Assembly: GCA_000499405.2 (NCBI GenBank)
Contig: HG738137.1
Coordinates: 3,038,001-3,102,000 of the forward strand
Direction of reading: 5' to 3'
DNA from: Onchocerca volvulus
Lineage: Eukaryota; Nematoda; Chromadorea; Rhabditida; Onchocercidae
DNA: 64,000 nucleotides
The number at the start of each line of letters is the position of its first letter. Positions within the stretch are counted from its first letter, which is position 1. Positions 1 through 11,853 of the stretch are shown piece after piece. Both the position numbers and the translations under genes were made by a program. The notes under the pieces are model-generated. The model had not been told where the DNA came from. It saw only the letters and a list, made by a program, of their open reading frames with translations, and did no database searches.

Positions 1-1681
1 GCATTATTTTCAAATCATATCATTGAACAACATTCGCGGCATAGAAGTGCATTCTTTCATTTTGAAAGTACTTTTGGTATACTCAAAAAAACTTTTTTTT
101 CGATTTCATAAGCATTATACTTCTGATCAAAGAGAATTTTTTTTCCAGTACATAATTTTTCGCCAATATCTTTAATCAAAACGGGCTTATTATTTATACT
201 TGCAGAAATATCAGCAATTACCCTTACAGATTTTTCATTTAAAATTAATCTTCACTCTAATTTTCCTAGCATATGTATTCAGCCCATAAAATAAAAATAC
301 TTGATTATCTGGTCTATTTTTGATTTTTGAGAATATTATCATAATTATCAAGATTTCGAAATCATTCTGTCGGAGAATTAAGAATGCATAATAAAATGGT
401 ATCCATAATGATGTTTGAACTCAGTATCTTTTTTTTTTAACTCAGTACTTTTTTTCTAACTCAATATCTTTTCTCATACTTCTTAAACATTTACTTAAGA
501 ATGTTCAGAAAAATAAAATAATTAAACAAACCGTGTTAGAACAAGATGTCAACATCGATAGAAGAACAAGTAGTAATGAATGAAAATAATTTAGTGTAGC
601 TGCTCATTTGTAGGAAGGGAAGCAGAAGAGGGTCGGCCCCCGACATTATCACACAGTTTAAAATGCAAAGGACCCACGGCATCAGTAGTAACGTTACATG
701 TGAAATATGAAGAAGCCAAACTAAATACATAAGAAATATGACTTCCTCTCGTACTCTCGTTACCATTCATAAAAAAATACAACTAAAAGTTTCTGTTAAT
801 TAATTTGCGATAGTAACTAGTAGTTCGAATTGTTCATTACATTCTTTAATCAGAAATGGCAACTTACCAATCAACCAAACATCACGTTGATATTATAATG
901 TTAGGTTTACTTTAACCAAGAATAAGGGCGGAAATCTTCTAGGTATAAAACTCTGAAAAAAAAAAAAGAATTTTTTCGTTTCTTGTTTTCTTTTTTGTTG
1001 AACTCGGAAAAGAAAAAATCCGTAATCGTACTGCTACATAATCCTCGGAAATATTACGTGTCTTCAATATTTTTATCCTTAGTTTCCTGAATCAACACTG
1101 AAGGCTCAATGTTATCAAGTTTGCTCTTGAACATCTCTCCAACACTCCCCAACACTTGTCTTATTTTTAGAGTCTTGAAATCTTCTCTATTTCTTTCAAA
1201 TCAAGAACAGTAAGAGGGAAGAGAAATAGTTGCATAATTCCATAGATCATTCTTGAAAATGCCTCTGTTCACAAATTCATCAATCACTCCAATTTTAAAA
1301 AACTTGAAGAAACATAAGGAATAAAAAATGTTCAAGACAAATAACTTACTTTTAATAGTATTCCATTAGAATATGAACGTCAATCTTTGACCTTTGTTAG
1401 ACTCAGTCACGTTTCGCATAAATAAAACTATTTTTAAAGAGAATGAGCCTAAAATGTAAAAAGCATATACGATTATATAAAACGCATACAAAATTTTATC
1501 TGCTGAACAGATGGAAAAGACAGCAAACTTGCCGGAGATACAGAGAAATGGAGGAAACAAGAGTATAGTACGTACGATTATGTCATATTATCCACGGAAA
1601 TACTTTTTTAAAATTTTACCCGCAATGGTGACGTTATCGATGTCACTGACCTATAAGTTTGCCAGCATGGATGATCAGGAA
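1..1681. other. Left-end stretch with no supported gene
   Basis: Very AT-rich sequence with many poly-A and poly-T runs. The short open frames here (about 60-76 codons) have no recognisable domain, no convincing splice structure and low-complexity composition. I see no gene, RNA gene or clear regulatory element in it. Confidence 0.5.
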
Positions 1682-1729
1682 AGTAGTGATAGCTGATATC
1701 TCCCAAGGAAGATATCAGCTATCATTACT
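1682..1729. repeat. 20-bp inverted repeat (hairpin) with 8-nt loop
   Basis: The left arm at 1682-1701 and the right arm at 1710-1729 are reverse complements over 20 positions. The only imperfection pairs G1686 with T1725, which would be a G-U wobble in RNA. The loop is 1702-1709. Such a long near-perfect stem is unlikely by chance. It could be a recent inverted duplication, the tip of a small foldback element or a transcribed hairpin. It overlaps the end of a weak 61-codon plus-strand frame that I do not call a gene. Confidence 0.75.
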
Positions 1730-2938
1730 GGAAAATCACCTGAATACAAAACCATCACTTTAACCTATCGCATGAATTAATCATCCACAGCATTTATTGT
1801 CTCGCCATGAAAATGTAGCCAACATCAAAAAACATCCATTTATTGTTTTGCCTTTTCATGTTTTATTTATGATCAAGTTAGATTTGTCAGATTTTTGAGG
1901 GAAAAAAAAGTCCGAACTTGATCTGCTTGACTAGATGCCTGCATAGATTAGCAAAGCTGACCATTTCTCGCAAGCTATTATAATATTTACAAGCTGAATA
2001 TTTTACAATATCAAGATTGCAAGGGAATTTCGACGGATATTTTAGGAGAAAAATTCTTTTACTTTATTTCTTTTGCTCAGACATTTCAAGCTAGCATTTT
2101 GAAATCATCCAATAATAAATGTAAGGAAAATCGTTTTCTAACTACATATGAAAATGTACGAGAAAGGCCCCATAATTATTCCAGACTTCCCGATATACTG
2201 ATTTGTTCCTGTTTTCAAATAAGGATTTCTAGAAAAATCATACAATCCTCAAATCTTCGAAATCAGACTGCACGAAGAGAAATGAGGAAGAATTGGTTAA
2301 ATTCTCGAATCAACCAGGCTAACAAGCCCAGGTAACCAACTAGGATTTCAACTCAACTTTAATGAAAAAGCCATGCAAAAATTGATGGAACAAAACAGCT
2401 GCGGAGCATAAAATGATTATAAGTCACATTAATGCAATGCCGCTTAATCTTATTCTTAAATAGTCAAGCAAAAATTTTATCTGAAAGAGAAGATTATATG
2501 TCAGCACTTCACTTCAAGCATATTTTTTCTTCTGGCTTACATTTAATTACATACATATGTTGTGTAATATGTATATACTCTTATATGCACTATCGATTAT
2601 AACGCATAGCGGACATAAGTATATAAATAAAACCGGGAAATATACTAAAAAAAACATATATGAGCATTGTAAGTAATAGCAATATCGAAATAAATAATAA
2701 ATTATAAAAAGTTAACTGTTAAACTTAATTGTCTATAATTAAAAAACCTAATATGCTGAAGTTTCGAATGTCTATAATATCCCTTTCTCCGAATATATTA
2801 ATTATTATTGAGCAAAAAAATGAACTGGATATACAATTGTAGCTTACAAGATTATCGAATATTTGCAACGGGAACAAATCATAATTTTCAGAATAATTCT
2901 GCAAATTTGCTAATGCTCAAAAATGGTCCCATAAGTAA
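1730..2938. other. Gene-poor AT-rich stretch
   Basis: Nothing supported. A 78-codon plus-strand frame at 2099-2335 has no family resemblance I recognise. The segment includes short TATATA and poly-A tracts and probably holds the 3' flank of the APC7 gene that ends near 2939. Confidence 0.4.
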
Positions 2939-5900
2939 TTAGATGTTTCGTTCAGTGACTGGTGTCTGATCACTATTACATACTTGGCCAGTTCGACGTC
3001 GTGGTGCTCCAGGACAAACAGCTGATGTCAGACATTCTGGGGTGTTTATTCCAGGCATTCCTTCTAACGCATCCATTGCTTGAGCTGCGCTTGCATCACC
3101 GTCAACCGCTAATCTGTAAACGAACTTATTATCGACCTTATAAAAAGGACTGCTAGTAATTGACACAGTAATTGTCACTTACATATGCTGAAAAATAACT
3201 TTTCTTGACCTCATCTACCCGTTCAGCCTAGTATTACTTCTAGACTTATTGAAAGACGTACAAGAAACATTGCTGCTTCTTTTCATGTGCCCTTCCTGCA
3301 AGTAAAGTGTAGAATAAATTTATATGCCCCACTTTGTTAAATTAACTTTATTTCCTAACTTGAACTAGTAAGATCAGGTCCGAAAAACCACTTTACTTCT
3401 TGGTTCATTCTACACAGTCTCCCCACAAGGCTCATTATATAAGACTATCCAAAAATCTCAAACAACTATCAAAACAAAAAACTTTGAAAAACCTAATTAA
3501 ATATCAAATAGTATCTGAAGATGTGTCGCTATTTATGATTGTCTTTCTAACTTATAATATAACATACATAAGTATATCCATATCATTTACAACAATACAT
3601 AAAAATATGGAATACAAGAAATTTTTGTATAAAGAAATATGAATATGCAACGTATATATAGAAATATGAATATGCAACGAAGAAAACATATATATAAAAA
3701 ATGAAAAAAATAATGATCAACCCGTCCATCAAAGCTCTACAAATAAAATTGTGAATCTAAAGAAAGAAATATGAAGACAGCAAAATGGAAAATTTATTGA
3801 CAAAAAATAAAGTGAAAAAGACAATGAGATTACTATAGAAAATGTGCAACTTGCAACAGCGTACGCTAACATTCCAACCTGTACTGATGACATGCATCCA
3901 CCGGACGATTCGTTTTGGTCAAAAAATCACCAAGTAAGCGATGAAGTCGGCTGTTTACTGTCGTCTGAAACCGGAATGACTAATGATGAATTGAATTAAA
4001 ATACAGTCCAAGGGCAAGATGCTCAGCAAATACAAACAACAGCAAAAAAATAATCCGTGTTAGTTATGAAGAAATTCAACAAATAAAAGGCATCACTGAA
4101 TAAGCAGGTAATGCATATTCCATTTCAAATGATTTGATTAATTAGAAAAACATTCAAAACAGCGATTTACCTCAGTCTGCTTCTTCAAGAGTGCAATTGC
4201 TTTCTCATAATTTTGTGTTTTGTCGTAAAGAGCTACAAGAAGGAACACAGCATCCAATAAGTGAGGGGATATCGCTATTGCCTGAAAGTTGAAATCTTCA
4301 AAACTACATAACCGACGAATATGATAACATATAATCCAAATGGGTGACCTTTTCCAAAAGTTTCTGTGCATCTTTCACCGTCGATTCGTCCTTAGCAGCT
4401 AACGTAGCACAAAGATACAATGCTCGAGCATTATCCTGACCAAGAATGTGTCGACATGTACAAGCAATAATTCGAGCCTGAATTGTATAAATTTTGGTCA
4501 TCATTCTAATGATGAGATGTACTCTTTTATATTTTTCCCCAGCTACTTTTACATCTCATTTAAATTTCAGAATGATGAAGTTACTGTGTTTAAAAAGGCT
4601 TATAGATAATGACACACAGCAGTAAAAGATGTAGTAGGTCAAATACTGATGTACGTTCACTGCTTCGACTATTTATACATTTACATTCAGAAAATTTTTA
4701 AACTACTCTTATTCAGAATCAACATCTTAGGAAACTTGCATAGTCAAAGATTATGAATGACAATTCAAAATAAGAACCTCCTGAGTCTTTTCTTGAAGAA
4801 GGAATGCATGAACGAGAGCTTCATACAGAGCATAGTTTGCAGGATGAATAACAAGAGCATCGCGCAATTCCGCTATAGCCTCGTCGAATTTCTTTTTATC
4901 CATTAAAATAAGAGATCTCAATAATATTGCCATTGGGTGTACATGCCAATCCGCCAACTTGCACGCCTGAAATGATGTTCAGGCTCTGAATTATAGAATC
5001 AGTTCATAGCAAAACAGAGATGGTATCTTTTTATATTTTTCTTCGAAAATAAAAGAATACTTTCTCTGTGAAATACAATGCTTTGTCATATCTTTTCTGG
5101 CATTTAGCAAGGAAAGCATATGCCACCCAAGCTTCGGGAGTTTCCTGTGCATCCATCAAAGTAGCTGCCAAATTCTCCAAGTCTTTAAAGTTTTGCTCCT
5201 GAAACTTGTAAATATTTCGTTAACTTGAACTTTAAATATAATAAACATATGAATTTATGGGATAGAATTACGATAATATCAAGTGATTTATCCAACCTGT
5301 GCTAAAATAAATGCTAAAATATCCATCGAATAAGAAGTGCTAGAATCTAGATGATGTGCTCGTCGCAAATATACAGCTGCCTTTTGATTCTCACCCACAG
5401 TATAGTGTAACCGTCCTAATTCGATCATTATCCTGAAAGTAAAGAATTAATTGTTTGTAATCCTCATTTAAAAATCAAAAAATAAGACTGAATCCATCAT
5501 TTCAAAAAAAAAAAAAAAATTTACAGCCAAGTACAGTTATAGAATCTGTCTCTTTAATTTACTCAAGATTTTTATGTATTTGCAGGTAAAAAATCAGATG
5601 GTTACCATTGCCGTCTCTCAGCGCAGCGAATCAAAGATAATGCTTAAATTTCATTTGGTAAGGATGGTTAAAGTATTGTAAGAGTGACAAAAATAAATTT
5701 ACTTTAAATTTCCTGGAGGTACACTAGAGAGATGAGAAATTGCATCATAATGTTTTTGTTCAGCAATAGCTTCTTGTGCTTTAAGCCAAGCCTGAATGGT
5801 GCGGTTACGGTGAGATACGCAAACTCCTTCTTTCAGTCCATATCGTACAATACATGACAAGGAATCAATGGCTTCTGGACATAAATCAACCACTTTCCTG

Positions 5901-7416
5901 CAAATTTATTTTTCCTATAAAAAAGCATGCTCCTGCTGTTCGGCTTTTTCCGACAACTGTTGAACAGTTTGAATTATATAAAGATGTGCTCACTTATGAT
6001 ACAGCATTGCATTTCCCACTGTTTTGACTTTGTCGCGACTTGTGTAATCATTCGAAGGTACATGATGCAGACGGGCCAGTGCAGATATAACCTAAAACTA
6101 AATGTAGTACTACTTCTATATTCTTCATTATCAATACTTACACATAAATAAATGCGAACCTGACTGCTTCTTTAGAGCATGGAATCCAATTTTTATAAAT
6201 AAAATATGCTAGAAAAAGAAGAGAATTTTTAGCTTCCCACATTATCATTTTTGAGCATCCATTTAAATTAATGTAAAAATTAAATGCGTCAGTGTTAACT
6301 TAATTAAATATTAAAGCGTTGAATTTATATATATATATAATTTTTTTTTCTATATATATAAACTTTTAATTCCCATATTGCTCTTTATTTTATTGGCATT
6401 TGGATGAATGATAAAACTGGAAAAAAATAATGATAATCGAATAATATATTAAACAAATCAAAAACTTATTATAATCTTTGGAAGTTATACTATACTTTAA
6501 AAATAAAAATAAAATTGAAATATCAAAAAAAAATTTTACTTTTTTTTGCCCAATTTATTTTTAAATTATTGCTGTTTTTTTGTCTCCCCACATTTCCATA
6601 TCTCAACCACTAATCTGAGAATAACTTAATCACGTTTTTATGTGAATAACATAATTTTGGTTAAATTTGCTTCACTTCTTCCATATTAATTATTATTAAA
6701 AAATAGTTTACAAAAATTCTGAACATCTTGAAAAGAACTGAAGAGGTCTTTCACTTTTTCTGAAACTCTACATTTTATATAACACTTCATTCCCCTGATC
6801 TGTGGCAACAACTGGAAAGCAAAAGGGCATTAAAAAATTACTTACTATCCGAAAATTTCTTATGAAAAAGACAAACTTTTGGAGTCATTTCCTCTTCGGG
6901 AATGCTACCCAAGACCCCCATTGCTTCCTCTCTTTTACGTTGTTTCAACAAACAACGATGAAGTCGGTATTTTAGTTCAGCTTCAGTAAACTTCTGAAAA
7001 ATAATTCAATCCAGAAGTAAATGCTGCAAAATGGATTTCTATATTATTCAGAGTAATTCATTCCTTCCTAAGCACTTCGTCAGAGACGGGTAACATACCA
7101 AATCTTTGCTAAGTGACTTTGTTAATGCCTTTGTTAACGTAATCGCACGATAAAAAGCCTGAAATAAGAATTGAAATGAGTAAGTACAACAAATTCTTGA
7201 TCCCACAAGACATAGAAAGAAATGAAATAGATATACCTCCTGACTCTTGATAAAACTGTCACGTTGGTAATAGGATTCAGCTACCATTGAGATCACAGTT
7301 GCAGCTTGAACATTGCTTAATACTTGTTCGACGTATGACAGTTCATAGAACGTAATGACATCATCATAAAGTTCGAAATCGAATAATTTACTCAGATCCT
7401 CATAAAAAGAATGCAT
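2939..7416 (-). CDS. ANAPC7: Anaphase-promoting complex subunit 7 (APC7), TPR protein
   Basis: TPR scaffold subunit of the APC/C, the ubiquitin ligase that drives mitotic exit. Ten exons join with consistent phases: 7237-7416, 7099-7158, one at about 6847-6993, a short one near 6173-6220, 5703-5897, 5297-5432, 5061-5198, 4778-4966, 4349-4477 and 4171-4281. Diagnostic matches to vertebrate APC7 are the block ending in IPEEEMTPK (human IPSRQRTPK), the EAVRKVVDLCPEAIDS block (human YKEVLRQCPLALDA) and repeated TPR helices such as FDEAIAELRDALVIHP. The start is the ATG at 7416, 24 bases after a TTTCAG acceptor. The 3' end is uncertain: a frame at 2939 to about 3150 contains YRLAVDGD..MDALEGM, resembling the human terminal TPR (SLEGM), but I could not place the exon linking it to 4171. 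If that link is wrong the gene ends nearer 4171. Confidence 0.85.
3715..4103 (+). pseudogene. Coding-like segment broken by stops and a frameshift
   Basis: One plus-strand frame reads as protein-like sequence, richer in GC than its flanks, but is interrupted by three stops: a TGA near 3770, a TAA just upstream of 3811 and a TAA at 3997-3999. It then needs a -1 shift at an A7 run (4044-4050) to continue to the TAA at 4101-4103. The longest clean part, 3811-3996, includes TCTDDMHPPDDSFWSKNH; the last part reads IIRVSYEEIQQIKGITE. The stops could each derive from a single change of a sense codon, as in a decaying gene copy. I do not recognise the parent family. It lies in an apparent APC7 intron on the opposite strand. 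Alternatives are chance or exons of an unrecognised plus-strand gene. Confidence 0.35.
6324..6362. repeat. TA-rich inverted repeat in an APC7 intron
   Basis: Alternating TA tracts at 6324-6339 and 6351-6362 flank a T-rich centre and could fold as a hairpin. This is simple-sequence DNA inside an intron, with no sign of function. Confidence 0.6.
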
Positions 7417-7440
7417 TGTTCACTATCTCTTTGATTCCAG

Positions 7441-7450
7441 CTGAAACGAT
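7441..7450 (-). promoter_or_regulatory. Probable trans-splice acceptor of APC7
   Basis: On the minus strand a CGTTTCAG acceptor lies 24 bases before the APC7 start codon, with no coding exon recognised upstream. In a nematode this is most simply a spliced-leader acceptor. It could also be the acceptor of a non-coding first exon. Confidence 0.5.
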
Positions 7451-9176
7451 TAGTTAATACTTGTGCAGTTTGAAAATATTAAGTATGGATAAAAAAGGAC
7501 GAAGTAAATCACCAAACATTTTCGATTCTTTCAGCACCAAGATCATGTTATATTGCATCATGATAGCTCTTGCAACAGATGTTTCTTCGAGAAAATAGCA
7601 AAAGTACTAAGAAATTCAGAATTAAATCATACATTATTAAACAGAAACACTACATAGATGGTAAGCACTAGTACAACCATTCTAAAATGACTTAGAGTAA
7701 TCGAAGTAATTCTTAAACATATTAGCAGCTTTTTTGAAGTTATTAGCACGAAAAAGCTAAAATATACTAAAACGCTTATGCCTTACGTATGATTACTATG
7801 GTCAAGGAATCAACACCATGTTATCACAACTTCCTCATCCTTTCACCTCACATTTCAAATATGACTTTCGAATCAAATAATAATCTGCACCATAACTTAC
7901 TCTGCCTGAATGCACTTTGTGAGGCATTTCCTGACAATAAATTCATTGATTTCTGGTTCTAATTAAACAAAAGCAATGGTCATAACCATCATTGTTTCTT
8001 TAAACAAAAGCAATGATCATAACCATCATTGTTTATTTCTTCAAGAGATAAATATAAGAATATTTACAACAAAATATGGCAAGTGAGGGATGCAAAGAAT
8101 AATTTCGAACTATAAATTCGGAAATTTTAAGCGGAAAAATATAAGAAAAAGTAATTATTGAAATTTTAACTTAGCTTAGCGGCGTATCAAAAAGAAAAGA
8201 TGAATTAAGCAGGAGGGAGAAAAATTTCGAGGAAGTACAAATGTCATATTCAGTATTCTCATCGTTAATTCTCGACATACTGCGCTCACTTTAACGTATA
8301 TCATGGAATGAACAAAACACTCACACTTAAGTGTTTTATACTGAATTGACTTCTGGATTCACCGGAAAAACATAATCACAGATGTATGTTATATAATATA
8401 ATTCATTCATACAAAAATAACTAATATGAGCAACAGATAATACACAAAATCCCTATTTTGAGCATAAAACAATTAGACGAAGTTTAACAGTAGTATGAAG
8501 ATAAGTCGAACAAAATCTATTGTTTTGAGAAAATAAGCGATAAGGAAATTACTTAAACTGGCGTCTGATTTCTAAAAAGAACTAGAAATTATGACGCATA
8601 CTTAACGAAGGTTGCAAAAAACGGGCCGAATTTAATCAAAATACAAATATTCACGAAAAAAGCTCAGGCAGTGCAATTTGAAGGTACTCGATGGCAAGAA
8701 TAAAACAGAACAACACACGATATATATATACACACACACAGACACGAATAATATGTAGATGGAGAACGGCGGAACTGGCATAAGAAACTGCAAGTATAAT
8801 ACATAAACGCATATGAAATGATCCACGAAACGCGATAAAGTTCAGACATACCGAGAAAAACAAGTACGACAAAAACGGAAAAAAGTGAGGACATGAGATA
8901 TGAGATAATGACAATATTCTCTTAATAACAACATGCAAAGTAAGACCGGTATTTTTGGAATTAACAATGAAGAGATCGAGATCAAAGTGGCGCAATGAAT
9001 AAATATAAGCCCAAATATTTCATCGCTTCATTTAATGTATACAACATTAACGAAGAATAGTTTCGAACTTTAATCACAAATAGTAAAATGAGTCAAACTG
9101 CCTCAGAATCTTTAGACATCAGTTGACTTTTCAATCAAAGAAATAGCATGTGACAAGAAGAAGACACCTTTTAGAT
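7451..9176. other. Intergenic region between APC7 and PSF3
   Basis: No supported gene. Minus-strand frames of 64-114 codons at 8632-8995 are rich in F, L, C and Y but overlap each other and a short TATA/CACA tract, and show no domain. The region holds the tandem repeat at 7965-8038. The APC7 promoter is expected in its left part. Confidence 0.45.
7965..8038. repeat. Two-copy 37-bp tandem repeat
   Basis: Units 7965-8001 and 8002-8038 are nearly identical, differing at very few positions (one is G to A in CAATGRTC). Each unit contains the inverted pair CAATGRT / ATCATTG around a seven-base loop. Copy number may be polymorphic. Confidence 0.8.
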
Positions 9177-10259
9177 TCAGTCTAAATGACTATTGTCTCT
9201 TTTACGACAAATGGCTTGCTTCGAATTGAACCAGCGGCTGAATTGCAAAGCACATTTAAATGCTTCTCGATAGAGCTGTGCTTCAGTTGAATCAATTTTC
9301 TTCGGCTTTACGCCTTGATGCAACGCACAATTTAGAATCCAACCGCTACGTTGGAGAAATGAGAACAATGCTGTCTCCGCCAACAAGCGTCCATCTTCAT
9401 CTGAAAATACTACGATACACAATACACACATAACCAAAAGTGATTAACTAGTGTCAAGTCTTAAATCTTTTCTCTAAACTGGCATTTCATCTTGCCGCAG
9501 AGTACAAATAAAAGATAGAGGAAGATCAGTTTCTCACAGTACGAACGATAGGTAAAGAAAAGTCAGCTTCTTGCAACATTCGCAAAAGTCATGGCTATGA
9601 AAACAATTCTGTATAAGTGGGACCTATTGTTAATGTTTGGTATGTCTGGATTTCGTGCAAAATAAAAAAAAAAAAAGAACTCGTGCAAAGAAAAAAAACC
9701 TATCAATAACAAACATAAATGTGAACCAACTAACCTGGAATCAGTTTAACAATATGTTTCGAAAGGATGAAGTAGAACTGATTCAAATGCATTACATCAA
9801 CATGCTCCGGAGCTGCGCGCAAAACTTGCATTTGTACAGGACTGAATTCGGCCGGAGGTATAATCTGTACACATTCATCAATATTTTATATTCGATGTTT
9901 TCTTCTTATGTTCTTAGAGATGTCAGCGTCAAATGACAAAAATAGCAAACATACCCTGCAATTGGGAAGAGCTTTGATCATGAAAAGTGGCAAATCTGCT
10001 CGGCAGAATCCTCCTTCCATATCCGGCGCTCTTTGACCAATCAAGTGGAAGATCTCTAAAATTATGAGTGTAATTGCAGTACAGGATGTCAACAATCACT
10101 GTTGCAATAAATGGCATTCTTGCCAAAAACTTTAAAAAGCAATTTACCTCGAGGTAGAGGACTCGAGAACAAACACTTAAGATTTTGCTTGCATGCTAAT
10201 ATATCTCTCATATTATAATAGTTTTTGTCCACGTCCATATGTCCTGCTTTCGTTTCCAT
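9177..10259 (-). CDS. psf-3: GINS complex subunit PSF3
   Basis: Subunit of the GINS tetramer, part of the CMG helicase (Cdc45-MCM-GINS) that unwinds DNA at replication forks. Four exons with matching phases, 10148-10259, 9955-10055, 9735-9864 and 9177-9400, give 188 residues (human GINS3 has 216). The order follows GINS3: N-terminal NYYNMRDILACKQ (human NFLSLDDILMSHE), a LPLFMIKAL segment (human LPLWLAKGL), then PEHVDVMHLNQFYFILSKHI (human PNVVDLHKMGPHFYGFGSQL) and a helical C-terminus ending CRKRDNSHLD. The start ATG at 10259 has an A-rich context, follows an in-frame TAG and lies six bases after a TTTATAG acceptor. Intron phases 1, 0 and 1 are consistent throughout. Assignment rests on remembered family sequence. 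Confidence 0.88.
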
Positions 10260-11853
10260 TTTTTTCTATAAACAAGACATCATATTATACTATGTACTGT
10301 AAAATACAATACTCAGAAGAGGCGATATTCCTTCATCTGTTCGCTGGTCATTCTGAGACAAAGATTCTTCTTTTTTTAAGAACAAATGTCCTTCTAAAGC
10401 TATCATGCCATGTTTTTGCACTGTTGCATTTTAAATAAGCTTTCTGTAATGAACAGAGTTTAAAAGCATCAATAAATATCACGAGCCAGATGATTGTCAA
10501 TCAATAAGACTATCACAAAGTTAGCAAGATGAAGAGGATGACGTGTGAGTATTTGGCTGATGATGTTCTTGGAGAGCATTTGGTTGTTAGGTCAAAGGGC
10601 AGAAGGATATTTAAAGATTAATCAAGTGAAAACATTAAAAATGAATGATATTGGAAATCGATGTTGACGATGAAAACTTTAGGATATAACGCGGTAGGTG
10701 GAAAAAAGTAGGCAATTAGAAAACTCTTCAATATTATACGACAGTTTCGGACATCAATTAGTGGCCTTAAGCTTTCTGGAGTTTTTTATTATCTTTCAAA
10801 TCAATTTTTTTCTTCATTTTCTTTCTTTTTTTCTGATTCTTTTTCTAACTCTCTGCTAATATCTCCTCTTTGAGCACATAGATCATGCGTGCATCGATAA
10901 CATGATATCTTCATCGTACTTCTATGGTATGTTCATACATTTTCAGTAAAAAATTGATGAAATTTATTTGAGCTCTGTGAATATGTTCATCATATGATAC
11001 ACCAACAAAATTTTTTTTACTTTTTTTTTTGGACAACAGTAACAATCAATAGGTTTTATAACTACAGATAATGATATATCATGAGTGATATATACGGTAC
11101 GTAAGAAGTGAGTAAGCAGTCTTTGAATTTGGGAAAGATATGTGCATATGTAGATAGACTAGCAAGTCCAGTCTAGAACGGACTAGCAAAATTCAATCTA
11201 GACCAGTCTGAGGCGAATATGTGTAACAACCATATTCAATATGTCACATCAATATTGTTCAGGAAAAGAGAGATTCGGTGCCTAATTCATCTCATGTACT
11301 TATTCATATCACTGATAACATCTTGTTGACATCACTGCTCAGCTCATTACAAAACTCTTTTATTAATCTATTCACGAGATGATAAAATATCCATCCAGCA
11401 TGGAGAAGTAGATAAATAGTTGAAAAAAGTTGGTGATAAAGGGATAAATAACGAGGAAGGAGAGAATAATACCGAGAAGAGAATATGACGATGATTGCTC
11501 TCTCTCTCTCGAGTTTTCTTCTTCCTAAGCAGTGGTAAAAGTGGTAAAAGCAAAGTAGTGGTCTTCTGCTAATCCTGAATGATCCCACTAATGTACTGGT
11601 TCCATTCGCTGTCCTAAAAAAATTCCTATCGGAGTGGGAGGAATACTTCCAAATGGCGGGAGAGGAAGAGGAAGTCGAATCTATCACTTCGATCGATCAT
11701 TTCATTGCCAATTAACAGATCGACATGCCTGAAAATAAAGTGATTATCAACTTAACGGCTACTTCTCATCCATCCCAGTTTGAAATTGCTATTTCAAACC
11801 GATTAGCTTATATAATAAGCTCATTTATTTGCTAAACAGAATGGCTTACAAGC
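10260..11853. other. Intergenic region between PSF3 and the Ly6 gene
   Basis: Nothing firm. A 127-codon minus frame at 11304-11687 begins with a serine-rich stretch but has no domain and no splice context I trust. Short mixed direct and inverted copies of CTAGCA/TCTAGA motifs lie at about 11155-11215. Confidence 0.4.

Noticed and set aside
6043..6092. Possible APC7 exon reading VISALARLHHVPSNDY
   Set aside because: The neighbouring exons join directly in phase (EAVR/KVVDLCPEA) as in human APC7, so this segment is intronic or at most an alternative exon.
8632..8995. Hydrophobic minus-strand frames that could suggest a small membrane protein
   Set aside because: Three overlapping frames compete, they cross a TATA/CACA tract, and no splice signals or family support them.
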